DNA of 64,000 nt from Blastococcus saxobsidens (lineage in GTDB: Bacteria; Actinomycetota; Actinomycetes; Mycobacteriales; Geodermatophilaceae): contig NZ_POQT01000020.1 of NCBI RefSeq assembly GCF_002938435.1, forward strand, positions 17,545 to 81,544. Direction: 5' to 3'. Position 1 is the stretch's first letter; the number at the start of each line of letters is the position of its first letter. The notes under the pieces are model-generated. The model was not told the origin of the DNA and searched no databases. It was given only the letters and a program-made list of their open reading frames with translations. The position numbers and the translations under genes were made by a program. Of the stretch, positions 8,951 to 17,992 are shown piece after piece.

Positions 8951-10194
8951 GTCGCCCGCCGGAGCCGCACGGCGGTTCGGGGATGGTCGTGGCCGGCCTG
9001 GCTGTCATCGCCGTCACCTACGGCCTGGCCCGCTACGGCTACGGCCTCTACCTGCCCCAGTTCCGCGCGGCGTTCGACCTGTCGGCCGGTACCGCCGGCG
9101 CCATCGCGGCCGGCGGGTACGTCGGCTACTGCGCTGCCGCCGTCGTGGCCGGCGGCCTGACCGGCGGGGGCCGGGCCCGCCTGGCGCTGTGGGCGGCCGG
9201 CGGGAGCGCCGCTGCCGGTTCGCTGCTCGTGGCTGCCGCCTGGGACGGCGCCTCCCTGGCGGTCGGTGCGCTGATCGCCGGCAGCGGTGCCGGTGCCGCC
9301 ACCCCGGCCCTGGTGGCGGCCGTCGCCGGCACGGTCGCGCTCCGCGAGCAGCCACGCGCCCAGGGCGTGGTCAACAGCGGGACCGGCGCCGGCGTGGTCG
9401 TCGGCGGAATGCTGGTGCTGGCGCTCCCTGCGGCCTGGCGCTGGTCGTGGGCCGGCTTCGCCGTCGCGGCACTGCTGGTCACCGGCTGGGCGGACCGCCG
9501 CAGCCGCTGGCCCGCGGCCCCGGGCGGTCCGTCCGGGGGCTCGGCGGCTGCCGGCCGGGTGCCGGTCCGGCAGCTCCGCCGGCCGCTGGCCGCCGCGCTG
9601 CTCGCCGGTGCCGGCTGCGCGGGCGTGTGGACCTTCGCCCGCGATCTCCTGACCACCGACGGCGGGCTGTCCTCGGCGGTCACCGGGCTGCTGTGGTGCC
9701 TGCTGGGTGCGGCGGGCCTGCTGGGCGGGCTCAGCGGGGTGCTCGTCGGACGGGTCGGCCTGCGCGCCGCCTGGATCGGCACCGTGCTGGCCGCCGCCGC
9801 GGGCACGGCCGCGCTCGGCGTGCTCCCGGGGGCCGTGCTCCCGGCGGCGCTGGCGCTGGCGTGCTTCGGCAGCGCCTTCGTCACGCTCAGCGGCGTCCTG
9901 CTCGCCTGGGGCGCGGAACGGGCTCCCGCGGCCGCGGCCGCGGCGGCCGCCGTGCTCTTCATCGGGCTGACCGTCGGGCAGGCGCTCGGCGCGGTCGGGC
10001 TCGGCCTGGTCGCGGGGGCGGCCGGTGCGCCGGTCGCCTTCCTCGCCGCGGGCGCGCTGCTGGTCCTCGCCGCGGCCGGGGCCGAGCGGCCGCCGCGGGG
10101 GTCCGGTGACGGTGCGGGGAACAGGTCCGGCCATGCTGTGCGGGCGGCGATCCCGTCCGGGGCGCCGGCCCGCCGAGCCGCTGGAGAACCGTGA
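8932..10194 (+). CDS. MFS transporter (YbfB/YjiJ-like)
   Basis: This protein of about 420 residues has 12 predicted membrane helices. The first, VVAGLAVIAVTYGLARYGYG, and the following RAAFDLSAGTAG resemble the YbfB/YjiJ group of single-component major-facilitator exporters. The ATG at 8932 gives the longest product but has no Shine-Dalgarno and lies in the operator; an ATG at 8983 just before helix 1 is an alternative and would drop 17 residues. It is divergent from its presumed TetR repressor and its stop overlaps the region before the DAHP synthase start. The substrate is unknown. Confidence 0.82.
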   Translation: MPKRSLRRPPEPHGGSGMVVAGLAVIAVTYGLARYGYGLYLPQFRAAFDLSAGTAGAIAAGGYVGYCAAAVVAGGLTGGGRARLALWAAGGSAAAGSLLVAAAWDGASLAVGALIAGSGAGAATPALVAAVAGTVALREQPRAQGVVNSGTGAGVVVGGMLVLALPAAWRWSWAGFAVAALLVTGWADRRSRWPAAPGGPSGGSAAAGRVPVRQLRRPLAAALLAGAGCAGVWTFARDLLTTDGGLSSAVTGLLWCLLGAAGLLGGLSGVLVGRVGLRAAWIGTVLAAAAGTAALGVLPGAVLPAALALACFGSAFVTLSGVLLAWGAERAPAAAAAAAAVLFIGLTVGQALGAVGLGLVAGAAGAPVAFLAAGALLVLAAAGAERPPRGSGDGAGNRSGHAVRAAIPSGAPARRAAGEP

Positions 10195-10196
10195 CG

Positions 10197-11444
10197 ATGC
10201 ACGAGCCGACCGTTCCCGCGGACGACATCCTCGGTGCGGCGACGCGGGTCGCCGACCTGCTCGTGGACGTCCAGACACGGGTGAACGCGCAGATCGACGC
10301 CGCGCACGCCGAGCTCCTGCCGGCGGTCCGGCGACAGCTCGGCGCCGCGGAGCCGGAGCCGCTGGACGACGCCGGTCTGGTGAACGCCCGGATCACCGGC
10401 CTGAGCGTCGTCGTCACGCCGGCCGCCGTCGCGACCGTCGTGCCGCTGTCACCGGCGTCCCTGGCCACGACGCGGGCCGGCCGGGCGGCCATGACCGGCA
10501 TCGTGACCGGAGCCGACGACCGACTGGCCGTCATCGCCGGGCCCTGCTCCATCCACGACGCGGCCGCCGCGCTCGAGTACGCCGCCTTCCTGGCGCGCAT
10601 GCGCGAGCGGCACGGCGCGGACCTGGAGATCCTCATGCGGACCTACACCGAGAAGCCGCGCACCGAGGTCGACTGGAAGGGCTTCGCCTACGACCCGTTC
10701 CTCGACGGTTCCAGCCGGATCAGCGTCGGCCTGGTCGCCACCCGGATGCTCATGCGCCGCATCACCGAGCTGGGCGTCCCGGTGGCCGCCGAACCGCTCA
10801 ACGCGCTCACCCCGCAGTACGTCGACGGGCTGATCACCTACAACGGCGTCGGTGCCCGCAACGTGACCGACCAGACGGCGCGCGAGCGCGTATCCGGCTT
10901 CTCGTCGGTGGTGGGCTTCAAGAACTCGCCGGAGGGCAGCATCGACTCCGCGATCCAGGCGGTCGTGGCCGCGCGGGCGCCGCACCAGTTCCTGGGCGTG
11001 GACCACCACGGGGTCAGTGCCCAGCTGTCGACGACGGGCAACGACACCGGCCACGTGATCCTGCGCGGCGCCAAGGACGGTCCCAACTACTCCGCCGCCC
11101 ACATCGCCGGGACCCGGGCGAAGCTCGCGGCGCGCGGGCTGCCCGAGGTGATCGTGGTCGACGCCTCCCACGGCAACAGCCAGAAGGACCACCTGCGCCA
11201 GATCGAGGTGGTGCGCGACCTCGCGGGGCAGATCGCCGGCGGTGAGCGGGCGATCCGCGGGGTGATGGTCGAGAGCAACCTGGTGGCCGGGCGGCAGGAC
11301 CTCGACCAGCAGCGCCCGGCGGACCTGGAGTACGGCAAGAGCGTCACCGACGCCTGCGTGGACCTGCCGACCACCGAGGCCATGCTCGCCGAGCTCGCCG
11401 GGGCGGCCCGGGCCCGGCGGGAGGTCGCCGGTCGGCACGGCTGA
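10197..11444 (+). CDS. aroG: 3-deoxy-7-phosphoheptulonate (DAHP) synthase, class I
   Basis: The enzyme condenses PEP and erythrose-4-phosphate to DAHP, the first step of the shikimate pathway. Class I (E. coli AroFGH) signatures are clear: AGPCSIHD, ILMRTYTEKPRTEVDWKGF, VGFKNSPEGS, HVILRGAKDGPNYS, VIVVDASHGNSQK and VMVESNL. At 415 residues it is about 65 longer than E. coli AroG, because of an extra N-terminal helical segment. I prefer ATG at 10197 (GGAG 10 bases upstream) over GTG at 10191. Many actinomycetes use class II enzymes instead. Linkage to an MFS gene may indicate a specialised aromatic product. Confidence 0.92.
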   Translation: MHEPTVPADDILGAATRVADLLVDVQTRVNAQIDAAHAELLPAVRRQLGAAEPEPLDDAGLVNARITGLSVVVTPAAVATVVPLSPASLATTRAGRAAMTGIVTGADDRLAVIAGPCSIHDAAAALEYAAFLARMRERHGADLEILMRTYTEKPRTEVDWKGFAYDPFLDGSSRISVGLVATRMLMRRITELGVPVAAEPLNALTPQYVDGLITYNGVGARNVTDQTARERVSGFSSVVGFKNSPEGSIDSAIQAVVAARAPHQFLGVDHHGVSAQLSTTGNDTGHVILRGAKDGPNYSAAHIAGTRAKLAARGLPEVIVVDASHGNSQKDHLRQIEVVRDLAGQIAGGERAIRGVMVESNLVAGRQDLDQQRPADLEYGKSVTDACVDLPTTEAMLAELAGAARARREVAGRHG

Positions 11445-11473
11445 CCGCGCGGAAACGGGTGAAGGTGCCCGGT

Positions 11474-11493
11474 CGGTGCCGGGGTCGGCACCG
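11474..11493 (+). terminator. Hairpin after DAHP synthase
   Basis: CGGTGCC and GGCACCG pair around a 6-base loop, 29 bases after the aroG stop. This is a plausible intrinsic terminator without a T-run. Confidence 0.45.
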
Positions 11494-11611
11494 GATCGGG
11501 AGAAGATGACCACCGAGCCGCCGACTTACCCGTCCGGCGGCTGCCGCGACCGGCGTCCGGCGAACAGGTCCTCGAGCCGGGGCGCACGCCCCGACCGTCC
11601 CAGGGGGGGCT

Positions 11612-12442
11612 ATGGAGAACACTGCCGCCGAGGTGCGCGCCAGGCCGCAGGACCTGCTGCTCGCGCTGGGAGGCGCGCTGGTCCTGGACAGGTACGAGCA
11701 ACCGCTCCCGACCCGGGTCTTCCTGGATGCGCTGAGACCCCTGGGCGTCAGCGACGACGCGGTCCGGTCGACACTGACCCGGCTGACCGAGCGCAACCTC
11801 CTGACCCGCCACCAGGACGGCCGGGTGGCCAGCTACGGCCTGACCGACCGGTCGCACCGGCTGCTGCGGGAGGGGCGGGAGCGGGTCGAGGCCACCGAGC
11901 CCTTCCACCAGCCGAGCAGCGACTGGACGCTGCTGAGCTTCTCGCTGCCCGAGACGCACCGGGACGTCCGCAACCGGCTGCGGTCCCGCCTGGCCTGGGC
12001 TGGCTTCGGCTGCCTGCGGGACGGGCTGTGGATCGCGCCGGGGCGCGTCGACGTCGACCGGATCGTCGACGTCCGCGCCGAGGTCGAGGGCACCCTGCAG
12101 ATCGACGGGTTCGTCGCCACCCCGACCGCCGACACCGACGTCGCGAGGTTCGTCCGGCGGGCATGGGACCTCGACGCGCTCCGCCGCGAGCACGAGGAGT
12201 TCATCCGTCGCTGGAGCGGTCCGGCTCCGCAGGGCCTGGACCCGGTCGCGCTGTTCACCCTGCACGGCGCCGACTGGATCCGGCTGCTCCGGCAGGACCC
12301 GGTGCTGCCCGGGCAGCACCTCGGCGAGGACTGGCCTGCCCCCCGATCGGCCGACGTGCACCGCGCCGTCGTGGCTGGGATCGAGGCCTCCGCGCACGCC
12401 GCCTTCGCCGATCTCGTGGCAGACGCCCGGGCCCGTCGCTGA
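11612..12442 (+). CDS. PaaX-family transcriptional regulator
   Basis: This 276-residue protein has the PaaX N-terminal winged helix (residues about 15-80, with VRSTLTRLTERNLLTRHQDGRVASYGLT), the central ferredoxin-like domain (DWTLLSFSLPETHRDVRNRLRSRL) and the PaaX_C domain. PaaX proteins repress phenylacetate degradation and respond to phenylacetyl-CoA, but many actinobacterial homologues are not next to paa genes and none are seen here. A secreted hydrolase follows in the same direction. Confidence 0.87.
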   Translation: MENTAAEVRARPQDLLLALGGALVLDRYEQPLPTRVFLDALRPLGVSDDAVRSTLTRLTERNLLTRHQDGRVASYGLTDRSHRLLREGRERVEATEPFHQPSSDWTLLSFSLPETHRDVRNRLRSRLAWAGFGCLRDGLWIAPGRVDVDRIVDVRAEVEGTLQIDGFVATPTADTDVARFVRRAWDLDALRREHEEFIRRWSGPAPQGLDPVALFTLHGADWIRLLRQDPVLPGQHLGEDWPAPRSADVHRAVVAGIEASAHAAFADLVADARARR

Positions 12443-12449
12443 GCACGAC

Positions 12450-12463
12450 GTGAACCAGTTCAC
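12450..12463. promoter_or_regulatory. Palindrome upstream of the secreted hydrolase
   Basis: GTGAACCAGTTCAC has 6-bp inverted arms around CA. It lies 20 bases before the -35 element of the next gene and just after the PaaX-type gene, so it is a possible regulator site. Confidence 0.45.
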
Positions 12464-12482
12464 AGAAACATTCGGCAGATCA

Positions 12483-12511
12483 TTGACGGTCGTCGCTCAA
12501 CTTCCTAGCGT
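12483..12511 (+). promoter_or_regulatory. Predicted promoter of the secreted hydrolase
   Basis: TTGACG (12483-12488), a 17-base spacer and TAGCGT (12506-12511) fit an actinobacterial housekeeping promoter. Transcription would start near 12518, leaving a leader of about 30 bases before the ATG at 12549. Confidence 0.5.
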
Positions 12512-12548
12512 CTGGAGCTGTTCCCAGCCCCTCCCGTGAGGATGTCGA

Positions 12549-13949
12549 ATGTCCCCCAGATCCCGTGCCACCGGCCTCGGCTGCGCTCTCGCCGTCTCCC
12601 TCTCTCTCGTCACCGCTTCACCTGCCATGGCCGAGGAGTCCTCGGGTCCCCAGCACTACGAGGGGCAGCTGGCGAACGAAGACACCACCTGGGTAGCGGA
12701 CGTCCCCGCCGACTGGACCGGCACCGTGATCCTGTACAGCCACGGTTACCGGCCAAGCTTCGTCCCGAACGACGCCGCGAACGCTCCGGACGACAAGACC
12801 CGGCAAGCACTCCTGGACCGGGGGTACGCGCTGGTCGGCTCCTCCTACGAGCGCAGCGGCTGGACCTTGGACACCGCGGCCGAGGACCAGCTGCAGACCC
12901 TGGCGGCGTTCGGTGCGACGGTCGGTGAGCAGCCGTCGAGGGTCCTCGCGATGGGCACGTCCATGGGCGGCCTGGTCACCGGACAGCTCGCCGAGTTGCC
13001 GGGCGCGCCCATCGACGGGGCGCTGTCCACCTGCGGGCTCATGCACGGTGGTGTCGACCTGCTCAACTACCAGCTCGACGGTGCCCACTCGATCGCCGAG
13101 CTTCTCCTGCCGGAGGGCGCCGACGTGCAGCAGGTCGGCTTCGGTGGCAACCTCGGCGCAGCCCTCGGGACGGCGGGCACCCTCAGCGTGGCCGTCCAGA
13201 ACGCGAAGAACAGCCCCGAGGGGCGGGCGCGGATCGCGCTGGCCGCCGCGCTCTTCCATCTGCCCCGCTGGGCGCCGAACCAGGCGGAGCCGGGCCCGCG
13301 GGACTACGAGGCGCAGGTCGACGCGCAGGTCGCGCAGCTGACCGGCGCCCTGTCCTTCTACTACATCGGCCGCGTCGACATCGAGAACACGGTCGGCGGC
13401 AACCCGTCGTGGAACGCCGGAGTGGACTACGGGGCGCTGCTGCAGCACGCCGACGAGCGGGAGCAGGTCGAGGCGCTGTACCGCGCCGCCGGCCTCGATC
13501 TCCGTGCAGACCTCGACCTCCTCACGGACACGGCATCGATCACGCCCGACGAGGGCGCGCTCCAGGAGAACTACGCCATCTCGGAGCTCACCGGCGACCT
13601 GCAGGTCCCGACCCTGAGCCTGCACACCACGCACGACGTGCTCGCACCGGTGCAGGTCCAGGAGGAGTACGCGGAGACCGTGCGCCAGGCCGGCGCGAAC
13701 GGCCTGCTGCGCCAGGCCGTCACCCACCGGCTCGGCCACTGCGCCTTCACCCCCGCAGAGCTGGTCGCCTCGGTCGAGGCACTCGACCAGCGGGTCGACA
13801 CCGGCCACTGGGGATCGGTGGCGAACCCGCGTCAGCTGGACGCGGCCGCCGAGCGGCTCGACCTCGGCGGCTCGGAGATCCTGCCGAACTACCGGCCGGC
13901 GGAGTGGCTCGGCGACCGCGGTGGCGTGTTCGGCGGACCGCGCTTCTGA
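12549..13949 (+). CDS. Secreted alpha/beta hydrolase
   Basis: This 466-residue protein has a Sec signal peptide (positive start, hydrophobic CALAVSLSLVTASP, cleavage probably after AMA near residue 28). The mature part is an alpha/beta hydrolase with nucleophile Ser138 in GTSMGG, an Asp at about 363 (HDVLAP) and a His at about 397 (HRLGHCAFTP), which complete a Ser-Asp-His triad. A helical cap of about 150 residues sits between strands. GAGG lies at good spacing before the ATG at 12549. It is probably an extracellular esterase or peptidase; the substrate is not determinable. Confidence 0.85.
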   Translation: MSPRSRATGLGCALAVSLSLVTASPAMAEESSGPQHYEGQLANEDTTWVADVPADWTGTVILYSHGYRPSFVPNDAANAPDDKTRQALLDRGYALVGSSYERSGWTLDTAAEDQLQTLAAFGATVGEQPSRVLAMGTSMGGLVTGQLAELPGAPIDGALSTCGLMHGGVDLLNYQLDGAHSIAELLLPEGADVQQVGFGGNLGAALGTAGTLSVAVQNAKNSPEGRARIALAAALFHLPRWAPNQAEPGPRDYEAQVDAQVAQLTGALSFYYIGRVDIENTVGGNPSWNAGVDYGALLQHADEREQVEALYRAAGLDLRADLDLLTDTASITPDEGALQENYAISELTGDLQVPTLSLHTTHDVLAPVQVQEEYAETVRQAGANGLLRQAVTHRLGHCAFTPAELVASVEALDQRVDTGHWGSVANPRQLDAAAERLDLGGSEILPNYRPAEWLGDRGGVFGGPRF

Positions 13950-13962
13950 TCGCGACCTCGAT

Positions 13963-14003
13963 CGGCACCGGGCCGGGCACCAGGCGTGCCCGGCCCGATG
14001 CCG
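13963..14003. terminator. Bidirectional hairpin between hydrolase and lutC
   Basis: CGGCACCGGGCCGGGCAC (13963-13980) pairs with 13986-14003 with one mismatch around a 5-base loop. It serves the two converging transcripts. Confidence 0.7.
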
Positions 14004-14027
14004 GCCCGGCCGTCCCGCTGTTCGGGG

Positions 14028-14651
14028 TCAGGCCACCAGGACGACGACCAGCGTCCGGGGACCGTGCACGCCCTCGACGCGCTGCAGCTCGATGTCGCTG
14101 GTCGCCGACGGCCCGCTGATCATCGTGAGCGGCGCCAGCGGGTCCAGCCGGGCCAGGCCCTCCGGCACGCTGCCGACGACCTGGGCCGCCTCCACGACGC
14201 ACACCAGGCAGTCCGGCAGCAGGGAGAGGGCCCGCCGGCCCGACAGCGGGCTGCCGTCGAGCACCAGGGTCCCGGTCTCGGCGATCGCGACGGCGACCCC
14301 GGTGACGGTCGCGGCGTAGCCGGCCAGCGCCACCGCGGGGCGGCCGTCGTCCTCGACCGCGCCGTCGGGCCGCCGGTCCGCGGGCACTCCCGGGGCGACG
14401 ACGACGTCGGCGGGGGAGTGCTCGCCGAGCGCCGTCCGCAGGGCGCTGCCGACGGTGGCCGCGACCTCGGAGGGCGCGCAGCGCACGACCGTCGCCCTGT
14501 AGTCCTCGAGCCGGTCGGTCAGTACGTCGAGCAGCTCGTCGGGGGAGCGGTCGTCGGTGAGCCGGTAGTCGCGCCGGACCTCCGCCGGGGCGGCGCGGTC
14601 CGGACCGAGCGCCGTCCGGATGCGGCCCAGGATCTCGTCGCGGGCGCTCAT
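14028..14651 (-). CDS. lutC: Lactate utilization protein LutC (LUD domain)
   Basis: This 207-residue LUD-domain subunit belongs to the three-part LutABC complex that oxidises lactate to pyruvate. The family motif VAIAETGTLVLDGSPLSGRRALSLLPDCLVCVV is present in the C-terminal half. The ATG overlaps the lutB stop (ATGA). It is the last gene of the lacI-lutA-lutB-lutC series. Confidence 0.93.
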   Translation of the reverse strand: MSARDEILGRIRTALGPDRAAPAEVRRDYRLTDDRSPDELLDVLTDRLEDYRATVVRCAPSEVAATVGSALRTALGEHSPADVVVAPGVPADRRPDGAVEDDGRPAVALAGYAATVTGVAVAIAETGTLVLDGSPLSGRRALSLLPDCLVCVVEAAQVVGSVPEGLARLDPLAPLTMISGPSATSDIELQRVEGVHGPRTLVVVLVA

Positions 14652-16108
14652 CCGCCGTGCTCCCGGGCCCAGGCCTGCGTGAACGTCTCCTTCGGAGGCG
14701 TCGGCAGGTCGCGGGTGCGGGTCCACCTCGACGCCGGCGGCGGCAGCGCGGCGGGCAGGGTCGGCCTGCCCCATGCGAGGAACCGGCCGAGCCCCGCGGC
14801 CTTCTGGGCCAGCCGCCACAGGCGGGGGTTCGACATGGCCTTCGACAGCGCCCGGAACGCCAGCGCCTCCGGGCCGGCGTGCTGCTGGGCCTCGACGTGC
14901 TCCGCGCGCAGGTGGACCAGGATCGAGGGGATGTCGATCGCGACCGGGCAGACGTCGTAGCAGGCTCCGCAGAGCGAGGAGGCGTACGGCAGCGAGGCGT
15001 TGTCCTCGATCCCGGTCAGCTGCGGGGACAGCACCGCGCCGATGGGGCCCGGGTACACGGAGCCGTAGGCATGCCCGCCCGCGCGCTCGTACACCGGGCA
15101 GACGTTCAGGCAGGCCGAGCAGCGGATGCAGTGCAGCGCCTCGCGGCCCACCTCGTCGGCGAGCACCGCCGTCCGGCCGTTGTCCACCAGGACCAGGTGG
15201 AACTCCTGCGGGCCGTCGCCGGGGGTGACCCCGGCCCACAGGGAGGTGTAGGGGTTCATCCGCTCGCCGGTGGAGCTGCGGGGGAGGAGCTGGAGGAAGA
15301 CCTCGAGGTCGCGCCAGGTGGGCACGACCTTCTCGATGCCCATCACGGTGATCAGGGTCTGCGGCAGGGTCAGGCACATCCGGCCGTTGCCCTCGGACTC
15401 GACGACGGCGAGCGTGCCGGTCTCGGCGACGGCGAAGTTCGCGCCGCTGATGGCCACCCGGGCCCGGAGGAACCGCTCGCGCAGGTGCGCGCGGGCGGCC
15501 ATGGCGAGCTTGCGCGGGTCGTCGGTCAGCCCGGGGTCGACGCCGGGCATGGTGCGCAGGAAGATCTCGCGGATCTCGGCCCGGTTCTTGTGGATCGCCG
15601 GCACCAGGATGTGCGAGGGCGTGTCCTCGCCGAGCTGGACGATGAGCTCGGCCAGGTCGGTCTCGTGCGCGGCGATGCCCGCGGCCTCCAGGGCCTCGTT
15701 GAGCCCGATCTCCTGGGTGGCCATCGACTTGACCTTGACGACCTCGTCGGTGCCGGTCGCCTGGACCAGTCGGGTGACGATCTCGTTGGCCTCGGTGGCG
15801 TCGCTCGCCCAGTGCACCGTCCCGCCGCGTGCGGTCACCTGCTCCTCCAGGGCGATGAGGTGCTCGTCGAGCCGGGCCATCGTCGCGGCCTTGATCGCCC
15901 GCCCGGCCTCGCGCAGCTCCGCCCAGTCGGGCACCTCGCCGACGACGGCGGCCCGCTTGCCCCGGATGGTCGCCGTCGCGTGCCCGAGGTTGGCCCGCAG
16001 CTGCCCGTCGCGCAGCGAGTCGCGGGCGGCGTCGGGGAAGGACAGGTCGCCGCGCAGGTGCCCGACGCCGCGGGGAGCGGTCGGGATGCCGAGGAACACC
16101 GCGGTCAT
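14648..16108 (-). CDS. lutB: Lactate utilization iron-sulfur protein LutB
   Basis: This 486-residue protein has an N-terminal LUD domain (about 60-300, with ISGANFAVAETGTLAVVESEG) and a C-terminal pair of 4Fe-4S motifs, CIRCSACLNVCPVYE and CGACYDVCPVAID. It is the electron-transfer core of LutABC. I start it at ATG 16108 because GGAGAGG precedes it; the frame stays open to 16165 but without a ribosome site. A hairpin-forming spacer separates it from lutA. Confidence 0.94.
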   Translation of the reverse strand: MTAVFLGIPTAPRGVGHLRGDLSFPDAARDSLRDGQLRANLGHATATIRGKRAAVVGEVPDWAELREAGRAIKAATMARLDEHLIALEEQVTARGGTVHWASDATEANEIVTRLVQATGTDEVVKVKSMATQEIGLNEALEAAGIAAHETDLAELIVQLGEDTPSHILVPAIHKNRAEIREIFLRTMPGVDPGLTDDPRKLAMAARAHLRERFLRARVAISGANFAVAETGTLAVVESEGNGRMCLTLPQTLITVMGIEKVVPTWRDLEVFLQLLPRSSTGERMNPYTSLWAGVTPGDGPQEFHLVLVDNGRTAVLADEVGREALHCIRCSACLNVCPVYERAGGHAYGSVYPGPIGAVLSPQLTGIEDNASLPYASSLCGACYDVCPVAIDIPSILVHLRAEHVEAQQHAGPEALAFRALSKAMSNPRLWRLAQKAAGLGRFLAWGRPTLPAALPPPASRWTRTRDLPTPPKETFTQAWAREHGG

Positions 16109-16129
16109 CGGAGCCACCTCTCCTGGTCG

Positions 16130-16175
16130 GCGGTTCGTGCGCGAGAGCGCCGGCACTTCGTGCACTTTCCGCCCG
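16130..16175. repeat. Intercistronic GTGCAC element between lutA and lutB
   Basis: On the coding (minus) strand the spacer contains AAAGTGCACGAAGTGCCG flanked by GGCGG and CCGCC arms. The core matches 14 of 18 bases of one arm of the large hairpin at 24604-24648 in the rhamnose operon. It is a possible REP-like mRNA-processing element, with weaker folding here. Confidence 0.4.
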
Positions 16176-16949
16176 TCATGCCGGCACCGCGGGCGTCGTG
16201 GACTGGTGCGGGGTCACGGCTTCCTCCGTCGAGGCGAGGATCTCGGCGAGGTGCACCGTGCGGGTGCCCGAGCGCAGCCGCGACAGCCCGCCGCCGATGT
16301 GCATCAGGCAGGACGCGTCGCCCGCGGTGCACACCTCGGCGTGCGTCGAGAGCACGTTGGCCATCTTGTCGGTGAGCATCGCCGTCGACGTCTCGGCGTT
16401 CTTGACCGCGAACGTCCCGCCGAAGCCGCAGCACTGGTCGGCCGCGGGCAGCTCGACGAGGTCCAGCCCCCGGACGGCGCGCAGCAGCTGCAGCGGGCGG
16501 TCGGCGACCTTCAGCATGCGCAGCGAGTGGCACGTCGGGTGGTAGGTGACGCGGTGCGGGTAGTAGGCGCCGACGTCGGTGACGCCGAGGACGTCGACCA
16601 GGAACTGCGAGAGCTCCCAGGTCCGGTCCGCCAGCGCCGCGGCCTCCTCGGCCAGCGCGTGCTCGCCGGCCCGCCGGGCGACCGCGGCCTGCTGGTGGTG
16701 GATCGAGGCCACGCAGGAGCCGGACGGCGCCACGACCGCCTCCGCCCCGGCGAAGGCCCGCACGTGGTTGGCCACGATCGGCACGGCCTCGCGCCGGTAG
16801 CCGGTGTTGACGTGCATCTGCCCGCAGCAGCTCTGGCCCGGCGGCACGACGACCTCGTGGCCCAGCCGCTCGAGCAGCCGCGCCGTGGCCATGGCGACCT
16901 GCGGGACCATCGTGTCGACCAGGCAGGTGGCGAACAGCGCGACCTTCAT
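16176..16949 (-). CDS. lutA: Lactate utilization protein LutA (CCG domains)
   Basis: This 257-residue protein has the two cysteine-rich CCG repeats, GQSCCGQMHVNTGY and ADQCCGFGGTFAVKN, of LutA/GlcF-type subunits that bind an unusual iron-sulfur cluster. The start ATG at 16949 overlaps the stop of the upstream LacI gene (ATGA), so lutABC is transcribed and translated together with the regulator. It acts with LutB and LutC in lactate oxidation, the step after lactaldehyde dehydrogenase in rhamnose breakdown. Confidence 0.94.
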   Translation of the reverse strand: MKVALFATCLVDTMVPQVAMATARLLERLGHEVVVPPGQSCCGQMHVNTGYRREAVPIVANHVRAFAGAEAVVAPSGSCVASIHHQQAAVARRAGEHALAEEAAALADRTWELSQFLVDVLGVTDVGAYYPHRVTYHPTCHSLRMLKVADRPLQLLRAVRGLDLVELPAADQCCGFGGTFAVKNAETSTAMLTDKMANVLSTHAEVCTAGDASCLMHIGGGLSRLRSGTRTVHLAEILASTEEAVTPHQSTTPAVPA

Positions 16950-17962
16950 CGGGACTCCTCACGGCGGACCATGCTGGACTCGCGGACCACGAGCACCGGC
17001 TCGAAGACCGGCTGCTCGTGGCGGTGGCCGTCGCGCGCCTCGTCGAGCAGCAGCTGAGCGGCGCGACGGCCGAGCTCGTGCCGTGGCTTGCGGACCGAGG
17101 AGAGCGGGACGGCGGCCGCGGCGGCGAACTCGATGTCGTCGTAGCCGACGATCGCGAAGTCGTCGGGCACCGAGACGCCGTGCCGCACCATCTCCTGCAG
17201 CATCCCGAGGGCGATCAGGTCGTTGGCGCAGACCGCGGCGGTGGGTCGCCGCGCCGCAGGGATCCCGATGATCCGGGACGCCGCCTCCCGACCACCGGCG
17301 ACGGTGAGCTCGTCGGGGGACAGGACGGTCAGCTCCGAGCCGGGGGCCTCGTCCACGGCGGCGGCGACCCCGGCGTGCCTCTCCCGCACCTGGGGCAGCT
17401 CGGCGTGCCCGCCGACGAACGCGATCCGCCGGTGGCCGCGCTCCACGAGGTGCTCGGCGGCCAGCCGTCCGCCGAGGACGTCGTCGGTCGCGACCGCGCA
17501 CTGGTGGGTGTCCGCTGCGCGACGGTCGAGCAGCACCACGGGCACGCCGCGGGCGCGCAGGGCGGCGATGTCGTCGTTCAGCTCGGCGGTGGGGGTGATC
17601 AGCACACCGTGCACCCGCTGCTCGGCGAGCACGGCGAGGTGGGCGCTCTCCCGCTCCCGGCGGTCGTCGGTGTTGCACAGGATCAGGGACAAGCCGGCCG
17701 CCTCGACCACTTCTTCCACGCCGCGCGCGACGTCGGTGAAGAACGGGTTGGCGATGTCGAGGACCACCAGACCGACCGTGCGGCTCGAGCCGGCCCGGAG
17801 CTGCCGGGCCGACTCGTTGCGGACGAAGCCCAGGTCGGCGATCGCGTCCAGGACCCGCTGACGGGTGCCCTCGCTGACCGTCTCCGGGCGGTTGAGGACG
17901 TTGCTGACGGTGCCGACCGAGACGCCGGCGCGTCCGGCGACGTCCCGGATGCTGGTGGTCAG
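16946..17962 (-). CDS. LacI-family regulator of rhamnose and lactate genes (CTG start)
   Basis: This 338-residue LacI protein has a helix-turn-helix at residues 4-25 (IRDVAGRAGVSVGTVSNVLN), a hinge helix, and a periplasmic-binding-type ligand domain. No in-frame ATG, GTG or TTG exists between its promoter and the conserved HTH; the only plausible initiator is CTG at 17962 with GGGAGGA just upstream. It diverges from the rhamnose transporter, and operators TGAAACGTTTCA and TGAAACGTGTCA lie between them. The likely inducer is L-rhamnose or a product; this is inferred from context. Confidence 0.9.
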   Translation of the reverse strand: MTTSIRDVAGRAGVSVGTVSNVLNRPETVSEGTRQRVLDAIADLGFVRNESARQLRAGSSRTVGLVVLDIANPFFTDVARGVEEVVEAAGLSLILCNTDDRRERESAHLAVLAEQRVHGVLITPTAELNDDIAALRARGVPVVLLDRRAADTHQCAVATDDVLGGRLAAEHLVERGHRRIAFVGGHAELPQVRERHAGVAAAVDEAPGSELTVLSPDELTVAGGREAASRIIGIPAARRPTAAVCANDLIALGMLQEMVRHGVSVPDDFAIVGYDDIEFAAAAAVPLSSVRKPRHELGRRAAQLLLDEARDGHRHEQPVFEPVLVVRESSMVRREESR

Positions 17963-17992
17963 CGGTCCTCCCGATGTGGTGGTCGAGGCTGA

